64,000 nt of DNA from Sphingopyxis fribergensis (GTDB taxonomy: Bacteria; Pseudomonadota; Alphaproteobacteria; Sphingomonadales; Sphingomonadaceae): assembly GCF_000803645.1 (NCBI RefSeq), contig NZ_CP009122.1:3944501-4008500 (forward strand), in the 5' to 3' direction. Below the pieces are notes generated by a model that saw only the letters and a program-made list of their open reading frames with translations, had not been told where the DNA came from and made no database searches. Below are positions 9,579 through 18,398 of the stretch, one piece after another (position 1 is the first letter of the stretch; each line of letters begins with the position of its first letter). The position numbers were made by a program, and so were the translations under genes.

Positions 9579-9693
9579 TCCCCCCGCCGCGCGCAGATGC
9601 CTATAGCAATTGCCCTGTTGCGGTGCGTCAGATGTTCCCGGTCAGTCGCCTAAAGGCTTGACCCGGCACGCGCACGGGTCTTGGGAAGCGCGC

Positions 9694-11445
9694 ATGTCGC
9701 GCTCGCGCAAATCGCTCGTCCTCTTCGCCGCGCGCGCACGGCGGCGGCTGCGCGAGAGCGAGGCGGCGTTCATCCTGCTCGCGGCGCTCGCCGGGGTTGG
9801 CGCGGGGCTGCTCACCAATGTTCAGCAATATCTCGCGCATGGCATCCAGCGCCTGCTCTATGGCGTCTCGCTCAACCGGCTGAGCGCGCTCGGGTCGATC
9901 CACCATCCGTGGAAGCTGCTCGCGCTGCCGCTCGGCGGCTTGCTGCTCGTTGCGCTCGCGCGCTGGCAGCGCAGCCGCCGCCGCATGCCGGTCGACGTCG
10001 TCGAGGCGAACGCGCTCCACGGCGGCCGCATCCCTGCCGCCGACAATCTGATCATCGCGGCGCAGACGATCGTCTCGAACGGCGCGGGCGCCTCGGTCGG
10101 GCTCGAGGCCGCTTATGCCCAGATGGGCGGCGGGCTCGCCTCGCAGATCGGCCAGTGGCTCGCGCTGCGCCGCAACGATTTGCGCACGCTGGTCGGCGCG
10201 GGCGCGGGCGGCGCGATCGGCGCGGCATTCGGAGCGCCGCTGACGGGCGCTTTCTATGCCTTCGAGATCGTGCTCGGCAATTACACCCCCGCCGCGGTCG
10301 CCCCGGTGATCGCCGCCGCGCTTGCCGCGGTGTCGGTCAGCCGCCTGCTCGGCGCCGATCCCTATCTGATCGCGACGAGCGCCGATCGCGGCTTCGACCT
10401 CGCCGCCTATCTGCTCTTCGCGCTGCTTGGGGTCGCGGCGGCGCTGCTCGGCATCTTCATCATGCGGCTCGTGACCTATGCCGAGCGGCGGGTACAGGCC
10501 TGGCGCACGGTCAGCGACTGGGGGCCGCTGATCGGCGGGCTCCTGCTGATCCCGCTTGCGCTCCTCTCGCCGCAGACGCTCTCGGCGGGGCACGGCGCGC
10601 TCCATCTCAACCTCATCCTCCACCCGGCCCTGCTCTTCCTCGTCACCGTGCTGCTGCTCAAGATTGCCGCGTCAGTGATCTCCCTGAGCTTCGGCTTTCG
10701 CGGCGGCCTCTTCTTCGCCTCGCTGTTCCTCGGCTCGCTCGCGGGGCAGATTTTCGCCGCGCTCGTCAATATGAGCCCGCTCGGCGTGACGCTCGATCCC
10801 AATGACGCCGCGCTGGTCGGCATGGCCGCGCTCAGCGTTTCGATCGTCGGCGGGCCGATGACGCTCGCGATCCTGATGCTCGAGACGACGCATGATTTCG
10901 CGCTGATGGGGGTGGTGCTCACCGCAACGCTGATTTCGAGCGCGGTGACGCGCGAGCTTTTCGGCTACAGCTTCTCGACCTGGCGCCTGCACCTCCGCGG
11001 TTCGACGATCCGCAGCCCGCGCGATATCGGGCGCATCGTTACGCTCACAGCGGGGCGGATCATGCGCACCGACTGGACCAGCGTTCCTGCGGCGATGACC
11101 GTCGGCGACTTCCGAACGCGCATCGCACTCGGTTCGACGAGCAAGGCGATCCTCACCGACGGCGAGGGCCATTATGGCGGCATCGTCGCGACCGCCGCCG
11201 CCTATCATCCCGACCTCGACCTCGCCGCCCCGGTCGCCAGCCTGGCAACGCAGCAGGACACGCACCTCCAGACCGCGACGGGGATCGAGCCGATGCTGCG
11301 CCACTTCGACACCGCCTCGGCCGATGAGCTCGCGGTCGTCGACGACAGGGGCCGGGTCGTCGGCGTCGTCAGCGAACGCCACGCCCGCCGCCGCTATTTC
11401 GAGGAGCTCGAGGCCGCGCAGCGCGAGATGTTCGGAGAGCGGTGA
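9694..11445 (+). CDS. ClC-family chloride channel/antiporter with C-terminal CBS domains
   Basis: Membrane protein of 583 residues. The ClC pore region spans about 25-445, and two CBS-like regulatory repeats fill about 460-570. The three ion-path motifs are altered: HGGRIP stands for GSGIP, GLEAA for G(K/R)EGP with the gating Glu kept, and GGLFFAS for GGIFxP. A close match to a characterised subtype is therefore not claimed. ATG 9694 (GGGAAG upstream) is preferred over an in-frame ATG at 9610, because the upstream 28 residues are unconserved-looking and hydrophilic. It could be a Cl-/H+ exchanger or a passive channel. Confidence 0.9.
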   Translation: MSRSRKSLVLFAARARRRLRESEAAFILLAALAGVGAGLLTNVQQYLAHGIQRLLYGVSLNRLSALGSIHHPWKLLALPLGGLLLVALARWQRSRRRMPVDVVEANALHGGRIPAADNLIIAAQTIVSNGAGASVGLEAAYAQMGGGLASQIGQWLALRRNDLRTLVGAGAGGAIGAAFGAPLTGAFYAFEIVLGNYTPAAVAPVIAAALAAVSVSRLLGADPYLIATSADRGFDLAAYLLFALLGVAAALLGIFIMRLVTYAERRVQAWRTVSDWGPLIGGLLLIPLALLSPQTLSAGHGALHLNLILHPALLFLVTVLLLKIAASVISLSFGFRGGLFFASLFLGSLAGQIFAALVNMSPLGVTLDPNDAALVGMAALSVSIVGGPMTLAILMLETTHDFALMGVVLTATLISSAVTRELFGYSFSTWRLHLRGSTIRSPRDIGRIVTLTAGRIMRTDWTSVPAAMTVGDFRTRIALGSTSKAILTDGEGHYGGIVATAAAYHPDLDLAAPVASLATQQDTHLQTATGIEPMLRHFDTASADELAVVDDRGRVVGVVSERHARRRYFEELEAAQREMFGER

Positions 11446-11461
11446 GCCCAGCAGGCGTTGC

Positions 11462-12016
11462 TCACTTCGCCGCGCGCCATTCCCCCGGCGCCAGATCGCC
11501 CAATTCCCAACTGCCGATCCGCCGGCGCACCAGCCGCAACGTCGGATAGCCGACCGCGGCGGTCATGCGGCGGACCTGGCGGTTGCGGCCTTCGGTGATC
11601 GTCAGTTCGAGCCATGAGTCGGGGACGCTCTTGCGGTAGCGCACCGGCGGGTCACGGTCCCAGAGCTGGGGCGGGTCGATTAGGCACACGGTCGCGGGGC
11701 GCGTCATGCCGTCGTTCAGCATCACCCCGGCGCGGAGGCGATCGAGGCTCGCGGCATCGGGCTCGCCCTCGACCTGCGCCAGATAGGTTTTGGGCGTCTT
11801 GTGCTTCGGCGACGAAATCCGCGCCTGCAACGCGCCGTCGTCGGTCAGGATCAGCAGCCCCTCGCTATCGCGGTCGAGCCGCCCGGCGGGATAGATGCCG
11901 GGGACGTCGATATAGTCGGACAGCGTCGCGCGCGGACCGTCGGCGGGCGCCGTCATGCCTTTGTCGGTGAACTGGCTGAGCACGCCCCACGGCTTGTTGA
12001 ACAGGATCAGCGTCAC
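11462..12016 (-). CDS. rluE: 23S rRNA pseudouridine synthase, RluE type
   Basis: Isomerises a uridine of 23S rRNA (U2457 in E. coli numbering) to pseudouridine. The 184-residue protein has the family opening FNKPWGVLSQFT, the catalytic motif GRLDRDSEGLL with Asp48, and the RluE-like ending EGRNRQVRRMTAAVGYPTLRL. It lacks an S4 domain, as RluE does. It overlaps the upstream FAD oxidoreductase gene by 4 bases (ATGA), so the two are translationally coupled on the minus strand. It is convergent with the ClC gene. Confidence 0.92.
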   Translation of the reverse strand: MTLILFNKPWGVLSQFTDKGMTAPADGPRATLSDYIDVPGIYPAGRLDRDSEGLLILTDDGALQARISSPKHKTPKTYLAQVEGEPDAASLDRLRAGVMLNDGMTRPATVCLIDPPQLWDRDPPVRYRKSVPDSWLELTITEGRNRQVRRMTAAVGYPTLRLVRRRIGSWELGDLAPGEWRAAK

Positions 12017-13626
12017 GGCATCAGGCTCCGCGCGACCGCCTCGGCGACCTTGATGCCGTCGACCGCCGCCGAAAGGATTCCACCGGCATAGCCCGCACCC
12101 TCGCCCGCCGGAAAAAGCCCCGCGGTGTTCAGGCTCTGAAAATCGTCGCCGCGGGTAAAGCGCACGGGCGAGGATGTGCGCGTCTCGACCCCCGTCATCA
12201 CTACATCGGGATGGTCGTATCCCGCGATCTGGCGCCCGAACACCGGGATCGCCTCACGCATCGCCTCGACCGCGAAATCGGGCAGGCACGCCGCGAGGTC
12301 GGTCGGGGTGACGCCGGGGCGATAGGAGGGGACGACGCTGCCCAGCGCGGTCGACGGGCGCCCCGCGAGGAAATCGCCGACACGCTGCGCGGGCGCTTTA
12401 TAGTTCGATCCGCCCGCGACAAAGGCGAGCGATTCCCAGTGGCGCTGGAAGGCGAGGCCCGCGAGCGGATCGCCGGGATAGTCGCGTTCGGGGTCGATCG
12501 CGACGACGAACCCCGAATTGGCGTTGCGCTCGTTGCGCGAATATTGGCTCATGCCGTTCGTGGCGACGCGCCCTTCCTCCGACGTTGCGGCGACGACGGT
12601 GCCGCCGGGGCACATGCAGAAGCTATAGACCGTCCGCCCATTCTTGCAGTGGTGCGAGATATGATATTCGGCGGCGCCGAGGATCGGGTTGCCCGCGTTG
12701 GCGCCAAAGCGCGAGGTGTCGATCCACGATTGCGGATGCTCGATGCGCACGCCGATCGAAAAGGGCTTCGCCTCGACATGCACCCCCGCCGCGTGGAGCA
12801 TCGCAAAGGTGTCGCGTGCGCTGTGGCCGACAGCCAGTACGACGCGGTCGGCCTCGATATACTCGCCATTGGCAAGGTGCACGCCCTGGACGCGGCGCTC
12901 TCCTGCGCCGTCGACACTGATATCGAGCCCGTCAACCTTGTGCTGCCAGCGATATTCGCCGCCCAGCCCCTCGATCGTCGCGCGCAGGCTTTCGACCATC
13001 GTCACCAGCCGGAAGGTGCCGATATGCGGATGCGCCTCGGTCAGGATTTCGGGCGGTGCGCCCGCCTTGACGAATTCGGTCAGCACCTTGCGGTCGAGGT
13101 GCCGCGGGTCCTTGATCCGGCTGTAGAGCTTGCCGTCGGAAAAGGTGCCCGCGCCGCCCTCGCCGAACTGGACGTTCGATTCGGGGTGGAGCACGCCGCG
13201 CCGCCACAGGTCCCACGTGTCCTTGGTACGCTCGCGGACGACCTTGCCGCGGTCGAGGATGATCGGACGGAAGCCCATCTGCGCGAGGATCAGCCCGACG
13301 AACAGCCCGCACGGCCCCGCGCCGACGACCACCGGCCGTTTAATTCCCGTGGGCGCCTGCGTGATGAATTTATAGGCGGTGTTCGGGGTCGGCTGGACGT
13401 TGCGGTCCTTGCGAAAGCGCGCCAGCACCGTGCCCTCGTCCTTCACATTGACGTCGACCGAATAGATCAGCTTGATGTTGCTCTTGTCGCGCGCATCGTG
13501 CGCGCGCCGCGCGACGACATGGCGGATCAGCTCGCGTGGGCTGATGCGCAGCCGCTTGCAGATCGCGGCAGGCAATTCCTCGTCCGCATGGTGCAGCGAC
13601 AATGTGAGTTCGGTCAGGCGAAGCAT
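12013..13626 (-). CDS. FAD-dependent oxidoreductase (COG2509-type)
   Basis: A 537-residue flavoprotein. An N-terminal domain (about 1-95) of the kind seen in this family precedes a Rossmann FAD-binding motif, VVVGAGPCGLFVGL (about 98-111). FGEGGAGTFSDGKL lies further in, and a second dinucleotide-binding end (GLFPAGEGAGYAGGI) near residue 510. Such proteins are annotated as uncharacterised FAD-dependent dehydrogenases; the substrate is unknown. It starts 89 bp after typA ends, on the same strand, but a terminator lies between. It shares an ATGA overlap with rluE downstream. I am confident of the family, not of the reaction. Confidence 0.87.
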   Translation of the reverse strand: MLRLTELTLSLHHADEELPAAICKRLRISPRELIRHVVARRAHDARDKSNIKLIYSVDVNVKDEGTVLARFRKDRNVQPTPNTAYKFITQAPTGIKRPVVVGAGPCGLFVGLILAQMGFRPIILDRGKVVRERTKDTWDLWRRGVLHPESNVQFGEGGAGTFSDGKLYSRIKDPRHLDRKVLTEFVKAGAPPEILTEAHPHIGTFRLVTMVESLRATIEGLGGEYRWQHKVDGLDISVDGAGERRVQGVHLANGEYIEADRVVLAVGHSARDTFAMLHAAGVHVEAKPFSIGVRIEHPQSWIDTSRFGANAGNPILGAAEYHISHHCKNGRTVYSFCMCPGGTVVAATSEEGRVATNGMSQYSRNERNANSGFVVAIDPERDYPGDPLAGLAFQRHWESLAFVAGGSNYKAPAQRVGDFLAGRPSTALGSVVPSYRPGVTPTDLAACLPDFAVEAMREAIPVFGRQIAGYDHPDVVMTGVETRTSSPVRFTRGDDFQSLNTAGLFPAGEGAGYAGGILSAAVDGIKVAEAVARSLMP

Positions 13627-13670
13627 CGCCCGCCTGTAGGGCGCATCCCATCATGAGGAAACGCCAATCG

Positions 13671-13706
13671 CAAAGAAAAAGGGGACGGTCATCGCTGACC
13701 GCCCCC
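13671..13706 (-). terminator. Rho-independent terminator of typA
   Basis: Read on the minus strand just after the typA stop: an 11-bp stem (GGGGGCGGTCA / TGACCGTCCCC, with one G-T pair) and a GCGA loop, followed by TTTTTCTTT. It separates typA from the FAD oxidoreductase gene. Confidence 0.85.
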
Positions 13707-13715
13707 TCTTGATCC

Positions 13716-15548
13716 TTATGCCGCTTCCTTCTTGCGCGACGCTTTCTTGCGCTCGTGCGGGTCGAGCAGCGCCTTGCGGATGCGGATATTCTTCGGGGTC
13801 ACCTCGACCATCTCGTCATCGTCGATATAGGCGATCGCCTGTTCCAGCGTCATGCGCTTCGGCGGGGTCAGGCGGATCGCGTCGTCCTTGCCCGTCGAAC
13901 GGAAGTTCGTGAGCTGCTTCGACTTCATCGGGTTGACTTCGAGGTCGTCGGGCTTCGCATTTTCGCCGATGATCATGCCCTCGTACAGCGCCTCGCCCGG
14001 CGAGACGAAGAGAATGCCGCGCTCTTCGAGCGGGCCCAGGGCATAAGCGACGGCTTCGCCATTGCCGTTCGAGATCAGGACGCCGTTCTGGCGGCCCGCG
14101 ATCTGGCCCTTATGCGGGCCGTATTTTTCGAACAGGCGGTTCATGATCCCGGTGCCGCGCGTGTCGGACAGGAATTCGCCATGATAGCCGATCAGGCCGC
14201 GCGACGGGCCGCTGAAGGTGATGCGCGTCTTGCCGCCACCCGACGGACGCATGTCGGTGAGGTCGGCCTTGCGGATCTGCATCTTCTCGACAACCGTGCC
14301 GCTATGTTCGTCGTCGACGTCGATGACGACGGTTTCATAGGGTTCGGTGCGCTTGCCGGCTTCATCCTCACCGTAGAGAACGCGCGGGCGGCTGATGCCG
14401 AGTTCGAAACCTTCGCGGCGCATCGTTTCGATGAGCACGCCGAGCTGAAGCTCGCCGCGGCCTGCGACTTCGAAGCTGTCCTTGTCGGCGCTTTCGGTGA
14501 TGCGGATCGCGACGTTCGTTTCGGCTTCGCGGAACAGGCGGTCGCGGATCATACGGCTCGTGACCTTGCTGCCTTCGCGGCCGGCCATCGGCGAATCGTT
14601 CACCGCAAAGCGCATCGACAGCGTCGGCGGATCGATCGGCTGCGCGGCGATCGGCTCGCTGACGCTGGTGTCGGCGATGGTGTTCGCGACGGTCGCCTGC
14701 GCGAGGCCCGCGATCGCCACGATGTCGCCCGCGCGCGCTTCCTCGACGGGAACGCGCTCGAGCCCGCGGAATGCGAGCAGCTTCGACGCACGGCCGGTTT
14801 CGATGATCTTGCCGTCCATGTCGATCGCGTGGATCGGCTGGTTCACCTTGATCGTGCCCGACTGGACGCGGCCGGTCAAAATGCGGCCGATGAAGTTATC
14901 ACGGTCGAGCAGGGTCGCGAGGAAGGTGAAGGGGCCGTCCTCGGGCAGGCCGGGCGTGGGCACATGGCTGACGATCGTCTGGAACAGCGGCTCGAGCGTG
15001 CCCTCGCGCGCTTCGGGGTCGGGCGAGGCATAGCCGCCGCGGCCCGAGGCGTAGAGGATCGGGAAGTCGAGCTGTTCGTCATTGGCTTCGAGCGTCAGGA
15101 ACAGTTCGAACACCTCGTCGAGCACTTCGGCGGCGCGCGCGTCGCTGCGGTCGATCTTGTTGACGACGACGATCGGCTTCAGGCCCAGCGCAAGCGCCTT
15201 GCCGGTCACGAACTTGGTCTGCGGCATCGGGCCTTCGGCGGCATCGACGAGCAGAATGACGCCGTCGACCATCGACAGGATACGCTCGACCTCACCGCCG
15301 AAATCGGCGTGGCCCGGAGTGTCGACGATGTTGATGCGCGTCAGGTCGGCGCCTTCGCCCCACTCGACGCTGGTGCACTTCGCAAGGATCGTGATCCCGC
15401 GTTCCTTTTCGAGATCGTTCGAATCCATCGCGCGTTCTTCGACGCGCTGGTTGTCGCGAAAGGTGCCCGACTGGCGGAAGAGCTGGTCGACGAGGGTGGT
15501 TTTGCCATGATCGACGTGGGCGATGATCGCAATATTGCGCAAAGACAT
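13716..15548 (-). CDS. typA: Translational GTPase TypA/BipA
   Basis: Ribosome-associated GTPase involved in ribosome assembly and stress adaptation. The 610-residue protein carries all G motifs: AHVDHGKTTL (10-19), DTPGHADFGGEVER and NKIDRSDARA. EF-G-like domains II, III and V follow, then the BipA C-terminal domain (about 480-590, with LTNFRSTGKDD) and a Lys-rich tail. Length is normal for the family. It is preceded by about 100 bp holding its own promoter region and ends at a clear terminator, so it is probably a single-gene unit. Confidence 0.97.
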   Translation of the reverse strand: MSLRNIAIIAHVDHGKTTLVDQLFRQSGTFRDNQRVEERAMDSNDLEKERGITILAKCTSVEWGEGADLTRINIVDTPGHADFGGEVERILSMVDGVILLVDAAEGPMPQTKFVTGKALALGLKPIVVVNKIDRSDARAAEVLDEVFELFLTLEANDEQLDFPILYASGRGGYASPDPEAREGTLEPLFQTIVSHVPTPGLPEDGPFTFLATLLDRDNFIGRILTGRVQSGTIKVNQPIHAIDMDGKIIETGRASKLLAFRGLERVPVEEARAGDIVAIAGLAQATVANTIADTSVSEPIAAQPIDPPTLSMRFAVNDSPMAGREGSKVTSRMIRDRLFREAETNVAIRITESADKDSFEVAGRGELQLGVLIETMRREGFELGISRPRVLYGEDEAGKRTEPYETVVIDVDDEHSGTVVEKMQIRKADLTDMRPSGGGKTRITFSGPSRGLIGYHGEFLSDTRGTGIMNRLFEKYGPHKGQIAGRQNGVLISNGNGEAVAYALGPLEERGILFVSPGEALYEGMIIGENAKPDDLEVNPMKSKQLTNFRSTGKDDAIRLTPPKRMTLEQAIAYIDDDEMVEVTPKNIRIRKALLDPHERKKASRKKEAA

Positions 15549-15652
15549 GCGGAAGAGCCTTGATGGAAGGGGGCAGCGCCCGGAGCGCCGCGAAACGCCG
15601 CGCCCCTAACAGAAGTAGTGCTGCGGCGCAACATGATTGCCGATGGCGCGAA

Positions 15653-16546
15653 CTAGCGCAGCGATTTGGCCAGACGCTTTCTATCGTAGAGTGAACGGCC
15701 CTCTGCGCCCCGCAACCGTTTTGCAAGCCCCGCGCCGAATTGGTCTTTCCAGCGCGCGAGCGCCGGTCCGGTCCGCGCAAGGTCGCCCTCGCCGATCGTC
15801 TGCAACGCGCGCGACGCGGCGAGAAGCCCTTCGCGCTCGCGCGCCAATCCCGGCCCTGTATAGCGTTCGGCGATCAGCCCGAGTTGATGGCGCATCGCGG
15901 CGATCGACAGCTGCGCGCCTTGCAAGTCGGCGCGGTCGATCATCAGCTGCGCGCCCGCGACGCCGTCGTCGACAGCCGAAAGCTGATCGGCGAGACGCCG
16001 CCCGACGCTCTGCCCCTCTGGACAGGCGCGCACCGCGCGAACATAGGCGGCGAGCGCGGCGAGCATCGCGGGGGTCGGCTCCCGTCCGCCGAATTCCTCG
16101 ACGATCAGATTGCGGACAAAGGCTTCGAGCGCGCGCGTATCGGTGCCGCGCGCGATCTTTCCCGGCATCGCGAGGTCGGGAATGACAACCGGGTCGAAGC
16201 GACCGTTTCCGCGTGCCGCGCTGAAGAAACTGTTCGTGACATCGGCCGTCCCCGGCGCGACCGACACGCCCGCGAGCAGGAAATGCGGATTGCCGCGCCC
16301 GTTGATGTGACAGCTTGCGCAGCTCAGCCCCGCCTTCGCCGCTTGGCCGCCGAGCAAGGTCGGCACCGCGAACAGCGCGCGGCCGCTGCGAACGAGCGGC
16401 GCGTCGCTGGCCACGCAGGTCGCAGGCTGCTCCGACAAGAGTGCCTGTTCGGAACCCGGCGCGGTCCAGCGCAACTGCTCGAACGCCGGCGGCGGATCGG
16501 CGCGCGTTGCCGCGACGCCGAGGGACAGCGCCGCGAACGCGATCAG
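15653..16546 (-). CDS. Exported monohaem cytochrome c-like protein (probable CTG start)
   Basis: A periplasmic electron-transfer protein with one haem site, CASCH (about residues 76-80), and a candidate Met ligand in PDLAMPGK. The middle resembles the cytochrome c peroxidase family but only one CxxCH is present. The first ordinary start, TTG 16474, would lose the export signal. The same frame is open up to a TGA at 16595-16597 and encodes IRKLIAFAALSLGVAATRA just upstream, a good signal peptide. The only plausible initiators are CTG codons; CTG 16546 overlaps the stop of the TPR gene as CTGA. I use that start (297 residues). The two genes are coupled and probably work together in the periplasm. 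Confidence 0.72.
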   Translation of the reverse strand: MIAFAALSLGVAATRADPPPAFEQLRWTAPGSEQALLSEQPATCVASDAPLVRSGRALFAVPTLLGGQAAKAGLSCASCHINGRGNPHFLLAGVSVAPGTADVTNSFFSAARGNGRFDPVVIPDLAMPGKIARGTDTRALEAFVRNLIVEEFGGREPTPAMLAALAAYVRAVRACPEGQSVGRRLADQLSAVDDGVAGAQLMIDRADLQGAQLSIAAMRHQLGLIAERYTGPGLAREREGLLAASRALQTIGEGDLARTGPALARWKDQFGAGLAKRLRGAEGRSLYDRKRLAKSLR

Positions 16547-17463
16547 CTTGCGGATGAGCGCCCCGCCGCAATCCAGCGCTTGAGTTCGTCGACCTCATGA
16601 CAGCCGAAGCCGCAAATTGCCTCGAGCTTGGCCAGATGCGCCTTCGCCCCCGCGACGTCGCCGCGCTCGAGTTTCAACTCACCATAATATTCGAGCGCAC
16701 CCCGATGTTCCGGCGCGATGGCGAGCGCCTCGCGATAATAGGCTTCGGCCGCGCCGTAACGTTTGAGCTTGCGGTTCGCGAAGCCCAGATAGGTGAGTAT
16801 ATCGGGGTGCGGCCCCGCCGCCCACAAGGCCTGATCGAGCTTGGCGATTGCCGCCTCATAGCGATGTTCGTTGATCAGTCCGACCGCCGCCACATAAGTG
16901 GCATCGAGGGTCTCGGCGGCGGCCAGCCGCACCGCAGGCTCGACCGCGCTTTGCGCCTGCCGACCTGCGGCGATCGCCGCTTCGACCTTCGCAACCGCAT
17001 CGGCGAGCTTCGCCGCATCGGTGCAGGTGCCCGCGCATCCCTCCTGCATCGCCTTCAGCGCCGCCGCCTGCTCGGTCGCCTTCTCGGCCTTGCCGAGCTT
17101 CGCCTGCGCGATGCCCAGGTCGCGGCGCGCGTCGACCATCTTTTCGTCATAGAGCACCGCGGCTTCGAGCGGTTTTACCGCGCGCGAGAAATCGCCCTGC
17201 GCCATATAGCTCGCGCCGAGCAGATAATTGGCTTGCGGGTTTTTCGGCACCGCCGACACGACCTTTTTGAACGCCTTTGCCGCCTCGTCATATTTGCCCG
17301 AGGCAAAGGCATCGGCGCCCTTCTGATAATCGACCGTCGGGTCATAAGCGCTCTGGCTCGGCGGCGCGCTGCTTCCACCTCCGCCGCCTCCCGCCGCGAA
17401 GGCAAGCGGCGCGACGAAGACCGCGCAGGCCGCAAGGACGGATAGTGATGAACGGTGCCGCAT
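16543..17463 (-). CDS. Periplasmic TPR-repeat protein
   Basis: A 306-residue exported protein: signal peptide about 1-24 (RSSLSVLAACAVFVAPLAFA), a glycine run, then tetratricopeptide repeats in two blocks (about 40-115 and 185-290). It has a short Cys pair (GCAGTC) and another near the end (CGFGC), which may form disulphides. ATG 17463 is chosen because GGGAGAG precedes it and the signal peptide starts there; an earlier ATG at 17505 adds a charged stretch. Its stop overlaps the cytochrome gene downstream. It probably acts as a protein-protein scaffold for that cytochrome; this is inference. Confidence 0.82.
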   Translation of the reverse strand: MRHRSSLSVLAACAVFVAPLAFAAGGGGGGSSAPPSQSAYDPTVDYQKGADAFASGKYDEAAKAFKKVVSAVPKNPQANYLLGASYMAQGDFSRAVKPLEAAVLYDEKMVDARRDLGIAQAKLGKAEKATEQAAALKAMQEGCAGTCTDAAKLADAVAKVEAAIAAGRQAQSAVEPAVRLAAAETLDATYVAAVGLINEHRYEAAIAKLDQALWAAGPHPDILTYLGFANRKLKRYGAAEAYYREALAIAPEHRGALEYYGELKLERGDVAGAKAHLAKLEAICGFGCHEVDELKRWIAAGRSSAS

Positions 17464-17538
17464 GACGAGTCTCTCCCTCGGTCGATACCGGCGCCAGCGT
17501 ATCACAAGCGCGGGCGCAGCGGAACGGCGAAGCGACGG

Positions 17539-18189
17539 TCAGATCATCGCGATCAGCCGCTCGGTCGCTTGCCCGGCAACCCGCGCAGCGCGGACGAGAT
17601 TGGCATGAAAATCGCCTGCGCTATCGTCGTTCGCGTCGTCGGTGACCGCCTTGATCGCCCCCCAGGATTTGCCCAGCCGCGCCGAGACCTGCGCCACCGC
17701 GCCAACCTCCATATCGACCAAAGTCGCGCCGAGACTGGCGAGATCGGCGGCGGCATCGGGGCATGATACGAAAGAGTCGCCGCTGGCGATGCGCGCGTGC
17801 GGCAGGCCGAGCCCCGGATCGGCCATCGCCGAAAAATGCGCCTCGCCCGCCTCGCCGATCGGCCATTCGCCCGCGCGGTAGCGGCGAAACAGGCCGGGCT
17901 GATTGGCGCCATAATCATGCTGCAACGCCTCGGCGATCCAATAAGCGCCGGACGCCGCACCGAGCGACCCGCAGGTGCCGGTCATCAACAACAGGTCGGC
18001 ATTACCTGCCAAGGCGCCCGCACACAGCGCCGCGTTCACCTTGCCAAGCCCGCAGGTCGCGATGCCGAGGCGGTGGCCGGCGACCGTCAGCCGCCGTTCG
18101 GCAAACAGTCCGCCGACGCGTTCTCCGCTGCCCGGAAACAGCGCGTCGGCCTCTTCGGGCAGCGCGGCGAGAATCAGGATGTGGGCCAT
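17539..18189 (-). CDS. 5'-methylthioadenosine/S-adenosylhomocysteine nucleosidase-like phosphorylase-fold protein
   Basis: Member of the nucleoside phosphorylase fold, 216 residues. It has the N-terminal ILILAALPEEADAL, the glycine-rich MTGTCGSLG, the base/ribose-binding VDMEVGAVAQVSARLG, and VTDDANDDS containing the probable catalytic Asp. MTA/SAH nucleosidases cleave adenine from 5'-methylthioadenosine and S-adenosylhomocysteine, in methionine salvage. A hopanoid-biosynthesis-type phosphorylase of the same fold is an alternative. ATG 18189 is the true start; the frame extends to 18357 only because a palindromic repeat happens to be open. Confidence 0.75.
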   Translation of the reverse strand: MAHILILAALPEEADALFPGSGERVGGLFAERRLTVAGHRLGIATCGLGKVNAALCAGALAGNADLLLMTGTCGSLGAASGAYWIAEALQHDYGANQPGLFRRYRAGEWPIGEAGEAHFSAMADPGLGLPHARIASGDSFVSCPDAAADLASLGATLVDMEVGAVAQVSARLGKSWGAIKAVTDDANDDSAGDFHANLVRAARVAGQATERLIAMI

Positions 18190-18221
18190 GGCGCGTGTGT
18201 AGCCAAGTTCACGACATATCC

Positions 18222-18356
18222 AATCCTCCCTGTCGCGAAGCGATGGGGAGGTGGCAGCGCGAAGCGCTGACGGAGGGGCTATGACGCCCCCGTTACCGCC
18301 CCTCCACCATCCTTGGGATGGTCCCCCTCCCCACCGCTTCGCGGCAGGGAGGATCA
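18222..18356. repeat. Long inverted repeat, REP-like (copy 2)
   Basis: Arms containing ATCCTCCCTGTCGCGAAGCG and its near-complement (CGCTTCGCGGCAGGGAGGAT) lie about 75 bases apart between the divergent nucleosidase and SBF-like genes. The arms differ by single bases. The centre includes a smaller hairpin (CCACCATCC-TTG-GGATGG). It pushes the two divergent genes apart and may lie inside their promoters. Confidence 0.75.
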
Positions 18357-18398
18357 TATGCTTGCCATTCCCTTCTCACACCGTCATCGCTCGCACTA

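Noticed and set aside
13755..15563. A 602-codon plus-strand frame opposite typA
   Set aside because: Shadow of TypA, whose G motifs fix the coding strand.
18190..18357. N-terminal extension of the nucleosidase-like gene
   Set aside because: The extra codons are translated from a palindromic repeat; the enzyme fold starts at ATG 18189.
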